From assembly GCF_003254395.2 (NCBI RefSeq), contig NC_037638.1, positions 4,764,001 to 4,828,000 of the forward strand: a stretch of 64,000 nt of DNA, written 5' to 3'. Positions 52,171 through 64,000 of this stretch are shown one piece after another. The notes beneath the pieces were generated by a model. It saw nothing but the letters and a program-made list of their open reading frames with translations, searched no databases and was not told the DNA's origin. The translations under genes were made by a program, and so were the position numbers. Every line of letters starts with the position of its first letter. The first letter of the stretch is position 1. Source of the DNA: Apis mellifera (Eukaryota > Arthropoda > Insecta > Hymenoptera > Apidae).

Positions 52171-53133
52171 ATGCAAGAAGTGATGGTATTAGATGGTGGA
52201 TTTTCTACACAATTAGCAACTCATGTTGATGATACAATAGATGGTGATCCATTATGGACAGCACGTTTCCTTGTTACAAATCCTAATGCAATTATTTCTA
52301 CACATTTGGATTTTTTGAAAGCTGGAGCAGATATAATTTTAACAAACACTTATCAAGCATCTATTGATGGCTTCTCAAAATATATGAACATTACAGAAGA
52401 AGAAAGTCTTGATATCTTTTCTAAAGCTGTAGATTATGCTAAAGAAGCTGTGAATTTGTATAAAAAAGACATAGAAAATAAAGGAAATGTTATAAATGCA
52501 AATCCATTGATTGCTGGATCAATTGGACCATATGGAGCTTGTTTACATGATGCTTCAGAATATAGTGGCAAATATTGTTCAAATGTAACAGAAGAATTTC
52601 TTATAAATTGGCATAGACCACGTATTCAAAAATTAATAGATAATGGTGTTCATATATTAGCTATAGAAACAATTCCATGTAAACAAGAAGCAGAAGCATT
52701 GATTAAATTATTAAAAGAATTTCCAAATAGTAAAGCTTGGTTATCTTTTTCATGTTGCAATGATGGAAAAAGTATAGCAGATGGAACTAATTTTCAACAA
52801 ATTGCAATGCAATGTTATAGAGAAGCTTTACCAAAACAAATTTTAGCAATTGGAGTCAATTGTACTGCACCACAAAATGTAACTAAATTATTGAAAGGAA
52901 TTAATGAAAATAATAAACAAGAATTTGTACCATTAGTAGTATATCCCAATAGTGGTGAAAAATATACAATAGAAAATGGTTGGACAATAAAAGATGAAGA
53001 AGAATGTTCTTTACATGAATTTATATATGAGTGGCTTACTTTAGGTGTTCGGTATATAGGTGGATGCTGTAGAACAAATGCCACTGATATAAAGAAAATA
53101 CGATCAGAGGTAGAGAAATGGAAAAGAAATTAA
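52171..53133 (+). CDS. Homocysteine S-methyltransferase, copy 2 (intronless)
   Basis: Paralogue of the gene just upstream, also 320 residues in a single exon. It has the same blocks: VLDGGFSTQL, DGDPLWTARFLVTNPNA, THLDFLKAGADII, TNTYQAS, LAIETIPC and VYPNSGE. The zinc ligands are Cys231 in GVNC and Cys299-Cys300 in IGGCCR, so the active site looks intact. It differs from copy 1 throughout, which indicates an old duplication rather than a recent copy. Poly(A)-like AATAAA hexamers are at 53198-53203 and 53204-53209. It converges on the leucyl-tRNA synthetase gene. The start ATG is followed by QEVMVLDGG and no upstream in-frame ATG gives a better fit. Confidence 0.95.
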   Translation: MQEVMVLDGGFSTQLATHVDDTIDGDPLWTARFLVTNPNAIISTHLDFLKAGADIILTNTYQASIDGFSKYMNITEEESLDIFSKAVDYAKEAVNLYKKDIENKGNVINANPLIAGSIGPYGACLHDASEYSGKYCSNVTEEFLINWHRPRIQKLIDNGVHILAIETIPCKQEAEALIKLLKEFPNSKAWLSFSCCNDGKSIADGTNFQQIAMQCYREALPKQILAIGVNCTAPQNVTKLLKGINENNKQEFVPLVVYPNSGEKYTIENGWTIKDEEECSLHEFIYEWLTLGVRYIGGCCRTNATDIKKIRSEVEKWKRN

Positions 53134-53865
53134 ATGCTTAAATTGTAATATTATATGTTGTAAATGTGTAATATGTAAATAATCATACATAATGCAAAAT
53201 AAAAATAAATCAAAAATTCAAATATTAAAATATTTTTAAACTTGATGCTAATAAAAAATATTTTTTTTCTTTTAACTCTTTTGAATTATATTTGTACATA
53301 AATATTAAAAGAAATTTATTTTATTATTAAAATATAAAAATATGAGTATAAATAAGAAGTATATTTTTCTTACATAATCCTTTTTTTAACAAATATATCA
53401 AATAAATAATTATAGTAAAAAATATAATAAATATATAATTATATAAAAAGAAATTATAAAAAAATCTATTAAAAATTATATTTCATTATTATTAACAAAT
53501 TATAATAATTAAAATAATTATAATAAATTAAAATACTTAAATATTCTTTATATGTAAATCAGATAATAAATATAATTTCAATTTTATATAAAAAGAAAAA
53601 TATAAACTTTTTTATTTTTCAAAAATTTATTTTTGTTTCAAAATAAGTTAATTTTTATATTATAATATAAATTTTATTATATATATTTTGTAAATAATAT
53701 TTACATTTCATGAATAATGAAATTTTTAATTTAAACAAAAAAAATACAAATTTAAATATCTTATATATTTTTTAAAAATCATGTAGAATATTTTGTCACT
53801 CATCATTATAAAAAATTATATATAAATATTTTATATAAAATATTTTATATTAATTCTGAATATAT
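53134..53865. other. Convergent 3' region between the methyltransferase copy 2 and LARS1
   Basis: A/T-rich, contains the 3' UTRs of both genes. No further feature is seen. Confidence 0.55.
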
Positions 53866-56800
53866 TTAATTTTCCAGAGATTGGTAAATATAAATTAATT
53901 CATTACCTACATTGTATGTAATTCCTTCTACATCTACACTAATATTTTTGCTTTCCATATCAACATTAAATACAGAATTAGGTGGAATTAAAGTTTTACC
54001 TTTTAATATATTTTCAGTTGTAGGTTTATTCCTAGGTCCTAATAGAGGATCATTGTAGCGATATAACGATATTAATGATGAATCTATAAAAATAAATACT
54101 TCAATGAATAAATAATATTCAATAATCAAATAATAATATTGATTAATTGCATACTTTTTATAAGTTTACTATCTTTTGATATTCGTGATATAATATTTTC
54201 TACAGTATCTGCATTTGCTATTTTAATGGTCATTCTAAATAAACCATTATATTTTTGTGGATTTATAATGAATACTGGAATTCCAAGTTTAACAGAAAAA
54301 TTCATATAAGGAGCACCTGGACAACATTCTTCTCTCGTTTTTTCTGGAGCTTCATTCGTATATTTTATCACAATATTTTCTAGCTATATATAAATATGAA
54401 TAAAAGATTATCAGATAAAACAAGTTTTAATAAAATAGATATAGATATATCAATAAAATTTACATCTAAAACGCTTACATCTAAAGTATTTTCAAGATAT
54501 TTTTTATTATCTTGAAGAACTTTAAATTCATCAAAATCTAAGGTTAAATTAAATGCATTTAATCCAACAAGTTGAATTTTTTCTCTTATAACTTGTACAA
54601 ATGGCATTAATCGTTTCATATATTTTTTTAATTCTTGATGTTTTCCCAATTCTAATGCTATAATTTTATTTTCTGGTAAATTATTATCATTTTTCTGTAT
54701 GTAATGAATAAATAAATTAATATATATATATATTTATTTGTTTATATGTACAATGTCAGAATTATTATAAATAGACTTAATACTTACAAGATATAAATTT
54801 TTCATCACAGTTAAAATAGTACTTTGCCAAGGAGGATACGTTTTAGCTACCCAAATTGTTCCCTCAGTAGGTTTTTCTACAGTTAACGTTTCACTTTTTC
54901 CTTTTTGTGTTTTTTTAGGAGTTAAATAATTTTTTAATAGAATTCTAAATGAATGTGCAGCATCCATAAGATATTGTGATGATTTTATTAGTACTTCATC
55001 TATGAAGCCTACCTGAGGCCATCTAGCATTTAATATACTACCTTCCTATTGAGAAGATAATATATATATAGAAGATAATATATTATTAGTACATTATTAT
55101 TACATTATAATTTAATTAATTTTTTAATTTGATTAATCATTGCATAAAATTGCACTTACTTTACCAATTAATGTCCATATATGTTCTGTTATATGTGGAC
55201 AAATTGGAGATAAAAGAATAATTTGAAATTCTATATATTTCATAATTAATATCCAATTAATACCATCTAAAGCACTCAATTGTAAATATTTATCTCTTAC
55301 TGCTTGTAACTCAAAGAATCCTGTTTTTAGAGCTTCTTTATATAACATTTTTGAGTAATTCTCTTCAGTTTCTTGTATTTTTTGATTCATTTCACTAGAT
55401 TTAATTAAAAATTTAATTAAATAATATGAATTTACAAACTGAAAGCTAATGAATATTTTAATAAATACCTTTCAAAAACTTTATCATTAAATGTATATGG
55501 TTTTCCTTGTCTAAAAATATCTTTTGAAGCTAACACTTCTTTAACCCATTCAATAAAGGTATATAATCTAAGAATTCCAGCATCAGCTGTACTTTCTACA
55601 AAATTAGCATCTTCTATTGAATCACCAGAATCAGCTAGACACAGTCGCATGCCATCTGCTGAAAATTTTTCTACAGCTTCAGCAAGTGTTAGAAAATTAC
55701 CTTCTGATTTAGACATCTAATAAACCATACATATAATTTATAATTCTTTGTCAATACTTATAAAATATTTAATTAAATTATAAAATTATATTTTTTACCT
55801 TTGATGAGTTTAAAAGTAAATGTCCATTTGCTCTTATTCCTTTTGGCCACAATTCAGGTTGCTTAGACCAGATTGCAATATGATTATAAATAAAGAATGT
55901 TAAATGATTTTGTATTAGATCTTTTCCAGATACTCGTAAATCTACTGGATACCAATAATTAAATTCACGTCGCATATGATCTAATGCCTCTTTCTTTATT
56001 TTTGTTTTGGGAAACTTCGTATCTTTAAAAAAAATATAATCCCATACTTCAGATGTCATTTCATCAGGCCTAAATATAAAATATTCTATATGTAAAATAT
56101 TTTGCATTAATAAAAATAATTTAACTAATTTAATAAGAAATTAATTTTACAGCAAATAATTGCACAATTAATAATTATTTAAAATTTGACTTTGAAATTT
56201 TACTTTATGTTATAAGTATTTGGTTTATCGCCTTTAAATGTTCCTCCTTGTAATAAATGCGCCACAGTATAATAAGCCATATAAATTGTTGAATCTGAGA
56301 GTGATTCTATTAACCAATTTTCATCCCATGGTAATTTAGTACCTGGAATTTATATCTATAAAAATATATGATACAAAAATTGTCATATCTTTTATTTAAT
56401 CATTATCTTACCAAGTCCGTAAGTTCTTGAACATGCATACTCATGTAACCAATTAAGACAAGCCATAAAATTTTTTCTCACTTCATCATGAAAAGTATTA
56501 AGGTTATTTAAGGCTTCTATTGCTTCTTTTTTCCAAGTTTCTTCTCCATAGTCTAAATACCATTGATTACATAAGGCTACTACACATTCATCATTTGATC
56601 TTGAAATTATAGTTTTCTCAGGTTCATAATATATAACTGCTTTTCCTTCATTTATTAATTCCTTTTGAACATGCTTTTTAACATCTTGAACTTTCTTTCC
56701 TTTATATTGACCAACTAGCAAAACACCATCATAAAATCCTTTCAGATATGCCATTTCTTTAGCTTGTAATAATTTAACTTTATCATTTTGAGATTGAATT

Positions 56801-59051
56801 TTTAATTTGTCATATAAAGTTACTGCACATAAATTACCAAATTCTGGTACTTCAATAATAGGTACCTAATATATGTAATTTTATTAATTATTTTTACCAT
56901 TTTGTTAATTTTATTTATTTTAATTTATTTTTATTATTATAAAAATAGATATTAAACTTACAGGATCATAAGAGAATATCATATTGTCAGTTATATTATA
57001 TTTTTCCCTGAGAGCTTGTTTTTTTTTTAAATCCATTAAAGCTGCATAATCATCAGGGGAGTCACTAGGTACAGAAGTAACAATTCCAGTACCTTTATCT
57101 TCTTTAATAGTTAACATTGGTAAAGTATAAATCACTTTGTAATTTGTAAGAGGTGCTTCTAATGGTAATCCTAATATCTCCTATTAATTTTATATTTATT
57201 ATTTATATTTATATTATAATATATAATATAAGCAATTTTTCTCATAAATAATAAAAAGAATATTACTTTTCCAGTAAATTTTAATACAATTGGTATTTTT
57301 CCTTCCTCTTCAAAAAAATCTTGATATGCCATATTCCGAGCAGCTCTTTCTGTTGAAATATAAACATCTCCATTTGGCAATACATAAGCAATATAATTTA
57401 TATCTGGATGAAGCCAACAATTTGTTTGACCATACATAGTTTCTGGTCTTAAAGTAGCAGCAACTAAATAAACTGGTTTTCCAGAAAGAGATCTGTAAAA
57501 ACATATATGTTTGATATTTAAAGCAAATTTTGTAAATTATATAATACCTACTTCAAACTTGAAGGATAAGGTTCTTGTAATTTCATTTTAATTAATGTAT
57601 ATTCCTGTGGCCCCACACCTTCTCCAGATGATCTATCATGATCCATACAAGGTTGTCCATCTTTTGGTGAATAAACTGTATATCTCTTTCCATATTTTAT
57701 TTTGTTTCTATTTTTTAAATGTTGAAATTGCCAACGTACAAATGAATCAAAAAATGGATTTGCATCAGTTGTAATAAATGTTCTACGCCAATCCACCTTG
57801 AATTAATTCCATATTTTCTTATACTCTTCAATTATTATACTATATATTATTTATTAATTAATTATTATATTATATTATATTTATTAAAAAAAATTATATG
57901 CCTTACATGTAATCCAACTGATTTAATATCTTTTACAGCAAGAGGAGGAAAATAATCTAACCAATATGAAGCATCAGCAAACTTTTTTATATCTTCATTT
58001 TTTAAACCAAGCATTTGCATAATTTGCCATTGATATTTTGCATTAGTAGTTTTTGCAATTGCTTTACTCTAAAAAATAATCACTATTTGAAAATCGATAT
58101 ATAAGAATATTTTATATAATAATTTTACCTTTGTTCCTTTGCTTTTATCTTTTATTACTATATCATCTTTAATTTCTTCTTCAATTTTTTCTTCATTAGG
58201 AAATTGTGGTGGATAACCATATAATTCCATTTCTCTCTTTAATTTATCGGCACATGCTTTAATAGGCATACCAGTGCAATGAAAGCCAAATGGGAAAAGA
58301 ACTTTCTTTCCTAAAAGACGATTGTATCGTATTGCAAACTATAAAATTATAAAATAAATTATAAAATTTTTTCAATTTGCATATATCTTCATTAAATTTA
58401 TTTCATTAAATATTTCTGTGATATACTTACTTCACATTTTGATAATGAAAATGTATGACCAAGATGAAGTCTTCCATTCATATAAGGAAAAGGAAATGTT
58501 GCAAGAAATTTCTCATCAGAATTTTTCCTTGGTTCCAAAGGTGCATCTTCTTCATATACTTTTCTTTCTTCCCATATAGCTTGAACATCTTTTTCAATTT
58601 TTTGAAGATATTCTACTTTAAATGTTCCTTTTCTTTCTGTTGTCTATTAGAAACAATTATAAATAATATCTTAAATGTATGAAATAGTAATTTAGTAATA
58701 TTAAAATATTTTTTATTTTATTCTAGATTAAAATTTATATTATAAATTTAATGATTAATTTTATGATAAATGAATTTATAATTATAATATATTTTTTCTA
58801 AAAAAATTGCATAACAATACTAATCTATAAAAAAAAAACTAGTAGAAAAACAAATATTATTTTCTATCTTTAAAAAATATTTAAAAATATATCTTTAAAA
58901 AAATATTAAAAAATATATATATATTTGAATTTCTTACAGCTAACATTTTTGTGCTATTACATAAATTATTTCTATTGATGATTCAATGATTTTATTATTA
59001 TAATGATTTTCTTTAAATATAGAAATAATGAATAATTATAATATTTACCAT
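53866..59051 (-). CDS. LARS1: Cytosolic leucyl-tRNA synthetase
   Basis: Charges tRNA-Leu with leucine. It is part of the multi-synthetase complex and, in vertebrates, a leucine sensor for mTORC1. Exons (minus): 59051-59049 (ATG), 58643-58431, 58338-58129, 58068-57907, 57796-57552, 57492-57267, 57180-56962, 56865-56412, 56342-56204, 56069-55799, 55716-55469, 55394-55160, 55045-54788, 54694-54479, 54383-54155, 54083-53866. They give 1181 residues, against 1176 in human. The HIGH motif is HLGH at about 61-64 in MNGRLHLGHTFSLSKCE. The editing (CP1) insert spans exons 4-8 (RPETMYGQTNCWLHP; GTGIVTSVPSDSPDDY). KMSKS is at about 714-718 (KMSKSEGN). An anticodon-binding domain and the cytosolic C-terminal extension (EECCPGAP; DDPLLGPR-like NDPLLGPR) follow. 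The start is ambiguous: ATG on a GTAAAT donor at 59049, or a short exon at 58946-58938 (MLA) that also joins in phase to TTERKGTFKVEYLQ. Confidence 0.95.
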
Positions 59052-61211
59052 TTTTTTATATAATAGAATCCAAGTTATTTCATAAGATTAAGTATCGAAT
59101 ACCACGTATTAAATACTTTTGTATGAAGTTAGTCAAATAAGTTCAGAAATTTATAAATCATAGATGATGCAACACAACAAGAAAATATAAATTTTACTGC
59201 TATCGCTCCCGATTATAACATTTACACGTCATAGATATATTATGTTTTGCAAAATTATTATCTTAAAATACATTGTAAAATTAAAAATATATATATTTTT
59301 TGATCATTTTATAGATTATATGACAAATTTGATTGATATCAATTTAGAAATATAATATTGATTTCAGCATGCTCATAATGGTTACAGAATTCAGCCAATG
59401 AAATAATTATTAAGATTCATAAAAATCAAGTTTAATGTAATTATAAAATATAAAATATAAAACTTAAATATATAAAAAATAAAAATATCTTTATTTATCT
59501 CTTTTACTTTATTATATTTATTACAATAATTATAATTTAATAATTACATTTTTCTATTTTTAGTTGAATGACAATTTAATGAAAAAATCAAATGTTTAAT
59601 GAATACATATTATATGATATATTTGACAATATTTTTAGACGATCATTTATTAAGAATAATTTGATGAAAATAAAATTAAAATGAATTATTATAAGAAAAA
59701 CTTCATTAGCATATGTATATAATTTATATATAACAGAAATTAAATGCAATTAAATTTTAATAAATATAATAATATAAAAAAAAAAAAAATGAAAAATATG
59801 AAGAAAATCTGAGATATATTAATTTCAAATGATAGCAAAAAAAATAATAGCTTTTATTTTAAGAATCAAATAATTTATAAAATTAAGTTAAGAATTTAAA
59901 AAACGATTAATTATTTATAAACAATTAAAAATCAAAAACATGATAGTAAATTATAAAAACATAAGTATTTTAGAAATAAATATATATATAGCATTACAAA
60001 AAATTTTTTTTTGTAATTTCTAGAAAAATTTCGCATATCACTAATTATTTATATTCTTCTAATATAAAATCGAAATTTTTTTCCAAATTTTATATTAAAA
60101 AAATATAATTGGATAAGAGGTAACGAAATTTCCAGGAATTCTTATCTTATATATTATATATTCTTATATATTATATATAATTATTTGTAAAATAATACTT
60201 ATCTTTTATATACTTAGGCAATTTTTTTTTGGATTTTAATCATTTTTTCAATAATTTTCTTAATTTTAAAAATATTTTTGTGCATATTTATCTCTTAAAA
60301 TAGAAGCTTCGCTTTTAAAATAAGTAATTTTATTATTTTATTTTCAATTGATAATTGTATATGTCGATTATTTGTATTTTTATTGATAATTGTATATGTC
60401 GACATATTTTATAAAATTTTTTTTCAAAAAAATATTGCATCATGTAACTCAAAAAATTATTCCTTATTTCTCCTATATCTGGTGTCTCCTATATGATATA
60501 TTAAGAGCAAATAATGGATAAGATAAGAATTGGCTGTTAACGCCAATTTTTTTAAATATTCTAGATAAAACGAATAGACAAGAAAAATATTGTATAAGTT
60601 TTAATATAAGAATATTGAAATCAATATTATCTTCACAATATCGCAAATGAAATATTTAAAGAAAAAATAGAAAATAGAAGAAGGATAAAGATAGGACAAA
60701 AATTGATTATTAGTGTCATTTTTTTTTATATTAAAGACATTTCTCTGGAATCATTTTTTAGAAATAGTTAATAGATGACGTTAACAGTCAATTCTTGTTT
60801 TATTTCTATCTTCCTCGTATCATTTTCTGTTTTTTCTTTATATGTTTCATTTATGATATTCTAGGAATGACGCTGATTGCAATATTTTTATCTCTGTTCT
60901 TTTCATATTCTTTCTTTTTCTTGTTTTATCTCTAACATTTAGAGGTAGCATTAATAATTGCTTATTACCTTTTATTAATATAATAATTAGTCTTTATTAT
61001 TCTTTTATTTTTTGTATCCTATCTCTATCCCTCTATTTATTAGCTTTGTTTAAATTTGTTTTTAGCGTAAACATACATAAAATTGTTTTGTTTGATATAA
61101 TTTTTATAGATTTATCTTTATAAAGGTTTCAAAAAATATTTTTATTTTGTAAATTTTTATAAAGAGTATGATTTTTATTATATTTTATATCATATGTATA
61201 AATATTTTAAT
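59052..61211. other. Intergenic between LARS1 and RARS1
   Basis: Contains the LARS1 promoter on the left and the RARS1 3' UTR on the right. The centre holds the long imperfect palindrome at 60553-60941. No coding frame was supported. A balanced patch at about 59190-59230 lies just upstream of LARS1. Confidence 0.6.
60553..60941. repeat. Long imperfect palindrome (inverted repeat with about 167-base arms)
   Basis: The left arm 60553-60719 read in reverse complement aligns along its whole length with the right arm 60774-60941. Good segments are 60647-60675 with 60819-60847 (TTTCATTT and TTTTTTCTTT shared), TTGCAATATT-type blocks near 60611-60625, TTTTTCTTG...TTTTATCT near the outer ends, and ATGAC...TCAATT...TTG at the inner ends. 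The loop is about 54 bases. The similarity is partial but continuous, and may go on beyond both ends. A separate short perfect palindrome, AATTGGC-TGTTAAC-GCCAATT, lies just outside at 60528-60548. It may be a MITE-like element or a hairpin-RNA source. It has no coding potential. Confidence 0.6.
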
Positions 61212-63869
61212 TTACATACGCGCAACTGGTTTTAAACCTAGTATTGAAAAACATTTTTCCATTATAATAGCAGTAGCTTCAGTTAAAAGCATGCGACCAA
61301 TATTTATATTTACTATTTCTCCAAGTTCATTTTTCTCAACACAATAACAATTATCATAAAATTCACTAAAAGCACATGAGATTTCATAACAATATTCGCA
61401 TAATTGATGTAGGTATAAATCTTTTGTAATTTTAATTAATACATCAGCAAATTTAATTAATACTTTTGCTAACTTCCACTCCTTTTCATGCTCCAATGAT
61501 ATTTGATTACTTTGTGCCAATTCTTGCAATTTATTTTGTGTAATATTGGCTGCTCTTGCAATAGAACGTATTCTTGTTAAAGCATATAATAAATATACAG
61601 CAGTATTGCCTTTATCTTCCAACATTTTATCAAAGGAAAATACATATTCGTGATTTCTATTATGTGATAAATCTGCATATTTTATACATCCATAAGCAAT
61701 AGATTCTTGTGCAATTTTTAATTCTTCCTCTGTGAGTACTTTATCGCGTTCTTTTTCTTTTAGTTTATCCAATGCTCTTTTTAAACCTTAAATAAGAGAT
61801 AAAAATTTTAAAAATACTAATTAATAATGTAATATTTTTTTGGTGCATAGAAAAATACCTTCATCAAGTAAGTCACTTAATTTTACTGTATCACCTGATC
61901 TTGTTTTAAATTTCTTTTTATCTTTACCAAGAACAACACCAAATCCAACATGATCTATTCTATGGTAACTTTTTATAATTCCTGCTCGCTCAGCACAACT
62001 TTTTAGTATTTGAAAATGCTTAGCTTGACCAGCATCTGTTACATATATTATCTGTAAAAATAGAATAGCGAAAAATAAAGATAAAATATTTTATTAATGC
62101 TATGCTAATATATATGTAAAAATACCCAATCTGCTCTTTCTTCTTCTATACGTTGTTTAAGTGCCGCCATATCTGATGTATCATAAGTAAAACCACCATC
62201 AGATTTTACAATGGTTAAAGGAATCTCATTATTACGTTTACCCCACATTATTTTTCGTCCTTCATCATCTTCTAATAATCCTTTTGTTTCTAAATCTTTG
62301 ACTATGACTTCCATATGTTTTTGATAAAAAGATTCTCCTCTTTCTATTAAATTAATATCTAGACGAACATATATCTTCTCGAATTCTATATTTAAAACAT
62401 AGATATATTGTATACACTGAAATTAAAAATATTTTATCTAATTTTACAATATTAATTATTTTACCTTTCCTTGAAACATCACAAATTAATTGCCATGCTT
62501 TTGTTATTTCAGGATCGAATGTTTGTAATTTAACAACACAGTTATAAGCATGTTTTTTAAATTCCTCGTCTTTATCAAATCTTGCTTTTGATTCTTTATA
62601 AAAGCTCTATAATTTTTATAACAACTTATTAGAATGATTGTTTGTAAATATAATATACTTATAAAAACGAATTATAAAACAAAAATATATTTAAAATTAT
62701 TTAAAATTACTTGGAGATCTATAATAGGTGGAGATATAGTTAAATAATCAGGAAATCTATTTTGAAGATGAGCTATCAACATTCCAAATTGTGTGCCCCA
62801 ATCACCAACATGATTTATTCTTAATACATCATGTCCTAAAAATTCTAATAATCTTGCAATACTATCTCCAATTATAGTAGATCTTAGATGTCCAACATGC
62901 ATTTCTTTGGCAATATTAGGACTTGAGAAATCTACAATCACTCTCTGTTTTTTTGTATAAGGTGGAAATACTTTTCCATTTTTCACTAAAGTGCTTAAAA
63001 TTATTTGTATAAATTCTTTTTTTAAGTAGATATTTATAAAACCTGCACCAGCAACTTCTAACTTAGAAACTAAGCTTGATTCTTCTATTTTTGACATAAT
63101 ATTATTTGCAACATCTCGTGGTTTTGTTTGAATTCCTATATAGATATAAATATATATGTATTTTAATAATATGTTCTCTAATAATATTAATTTTAATTAT
63201 TTCTTACCATCATTATTGAGTTGTTTACAAAGTGGCATAGCACTGTTACATTGGTAATCTCCAAATTTTGGATTGGTACTAATTGATATAATTACTGGAG
63301 GTTCACAAACATTTGGATATGCAATTGAAATTGCTTTCTCAAATAAATTATATAATGTATCATATATACTAACGGCATTATTCTCTGTTGCTTTTGTTTT
63401 GCTTTCTGATTTTGCTCGTTCAGTTTCAATGGTCTATATAAATTAAACAAAAATATATTATTTTATTCACAAGAATAATAAAACTTATAAAATTATTTAG
63501 AGCTTTTAAGTGTACATAAGCTTAATTGTACAAACTCTTTTTAAAATAGCCACTCTATGTTTTAGTTTTATATTTTCTTGTTCTAATTTTGTATATTCAT
63601 CTTCAGATATAGAATTTATTTTCGAATTGTTAGTGGTAATATTTTGTCGTAGAAATTCAATTTCTTTTTTTAAAAAAGCTATTTCTTCTTCCTGTAAAAT
63701 ATATATATGTGTAATAATGAATATTATAACCTATAAGGATTATTTGACAATCTCAAATTAATTTTTATAAAAATGATAAATTTTTATAAAATAATTAATG
63801 TAAATAAATAATATAATTTACCGCAGCAGCTGCTCTTTTGTGGAAATTTTCTAGATTTACAGTAGACAT
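61212..63869 (-). CDS. RARS1: Cytosolic arginyl-tRNA synthetase
   Basis: Charges tRNA-Arg. It is a core component of the multi-synthetase complex. Exons (minus): 63869-63822, 63691-63536, 63433-63208, 63135-62711, 62606-62465, 62385-62126, 62051-61859, 61786-61212. They sum to 674 residues, against 660 in human. The N-terminal leader (residues 1-70) is a heptad-type coiled coil (EEEIAFLKKEIEFLRQN; LEQENIKLKHRVAILK), like the leucine zipper by which long-form ArgRS binds AIMP1. Its presence suggests this is the complex-bound form. An additional N-domain follows (FGDYQCNSAM). The catalytic HIGH motif is HVGH at about 223-226 in KEMHVGHLRSTIIGD, with NHVGDWGTQFG and YDTSDMAA after it. The KMSKS equivalent is degenerate, as usual in ArgRS (KFKTRSGDTVKL). 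The anticodon-binding domain ends LLTEATAIIMEKCFSILGLKPVARM. The start is the only ATG in exon 1. Confidence 0.96.
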
Positions 63870-64000
63870 CGTATTAAAGATTTACTTTCAATAAAAGGTT
63901 TACTTTTGTAGAAAAATAATACACGTGGATCTTTCAAAAAACCTTATACTTTCTATATTAGATAGAAAATATATTTATAATAAATTATTAATAAATAATA
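63870..64000 (-). promoter_or_regulatory. RARS1 5' UTR/promoter, cut by the window end
   Basis: This is the sequence immediately upstream of the RARS1 start codon. A slightly balanced patch lies at 63895-63945. No specific element can be assigned. Confidence 0.4.

Noticed and set aside
52815..53084. 89-codon minus-strand frame inside methyltransferase copy 2
   Set aside because: Antisense shadow of a clear coding gene with conserved zinc-site motifs on the plus strand.
50280..53133. Recent bacterial transfer as the origin of the two intronless methyltransferases
   Set aside because: Base composition and codon use match the surrounding insect DNA, and the family is known from insects. No bacterial flanking genes or mobile element are present.
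1..64000. tRNA, rRNA, CRISPR arrays, transposase or viral reverse-transcriptase genes
   Set aside because: Reading both strands gave no cloverleaf with A and B boxes, no regular spacer array, and no open or broken frame with transposase or polymerase motifs.

Overview
This window is AT-rich animal nuclear DNA from an insect, most probably a bee (Apis-like hymenopteran). The reasons are short, very AT-rich introns with GT...AG borders, insect-type orthologues (a Pvr receptor kinase, a single TRAF6-like gene, a ZnT63C/SLC30A1-like transporter), and long non-coding stretches of A/T-rich simple sequence. The species call is inference. All gene models were spliced by eye. For seven of the eight complete spliced genes the exon lengths sum to an open frame of about the family's usual length. 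The LARS1 sum assumes one of two possible starts.

Layout, left to right. (1) 1-6350: the 3' part of an OST3/OST6 oligosaccharyltransferase subunit (MAGT1/TUSC3 type, +), tail-to-tail with a polyprenol reductase (SRD5A3 type, -), then a TRAF6-like adaptor (-). (2) 6350-22620: a SLC30A1-like cation-efflux transporter (+). Its main coding exons lie at 18436-22618, and two candidate alternative coding first exons sit about 10 kb upstream. The gap holds an imperfect palindrome, a 55-bp tandem repeat and several islands richer in G+C that look like promoter or enhancer DNA. (3) 26452-40577: a complete 23-exon Pvr (PDGF/VEGF-receptor-related) tyrosine kinase, +. (4) 42123-47505: a cyclic-nucleotide-binding-domain protein (CNBD2-like, -) sharing a divergent promoter with the proteasome maturation factor POMP (+), followed by what looks like a decayed minus-strand gene. 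(5) 50280-53133: two tandem intronless homocysteine S-methyltransferase genes (+). (6) 53866-63869: cytosolic leucyl-tRNA synthetase (-) and cytosolic arginyl-tRNA synthetase (-), separated by about 2.2 kb that contains a second long imperfect palindrome.

Functional links. The first two genes both serve N-glycosylation: SRD5A3 makes dolichol and OST3/6 is part of the transferase that uses dolichol-linked glycan. LARS1 and RARS1 are both core members of the multi-tRNA-synthetase complex. No microbial-style mobile element, CRISPR array, rRNA or tRNA gene was recognised. The most unusual items are the altered metal-site residues and dual 5' exons of the zinc-transporter-like gene, the HGD catalytic loop and five YxxM motifs of Pvr, the two long palindromes, and start codons that sit directly on a splice donor in POMP and possibly LARS1.
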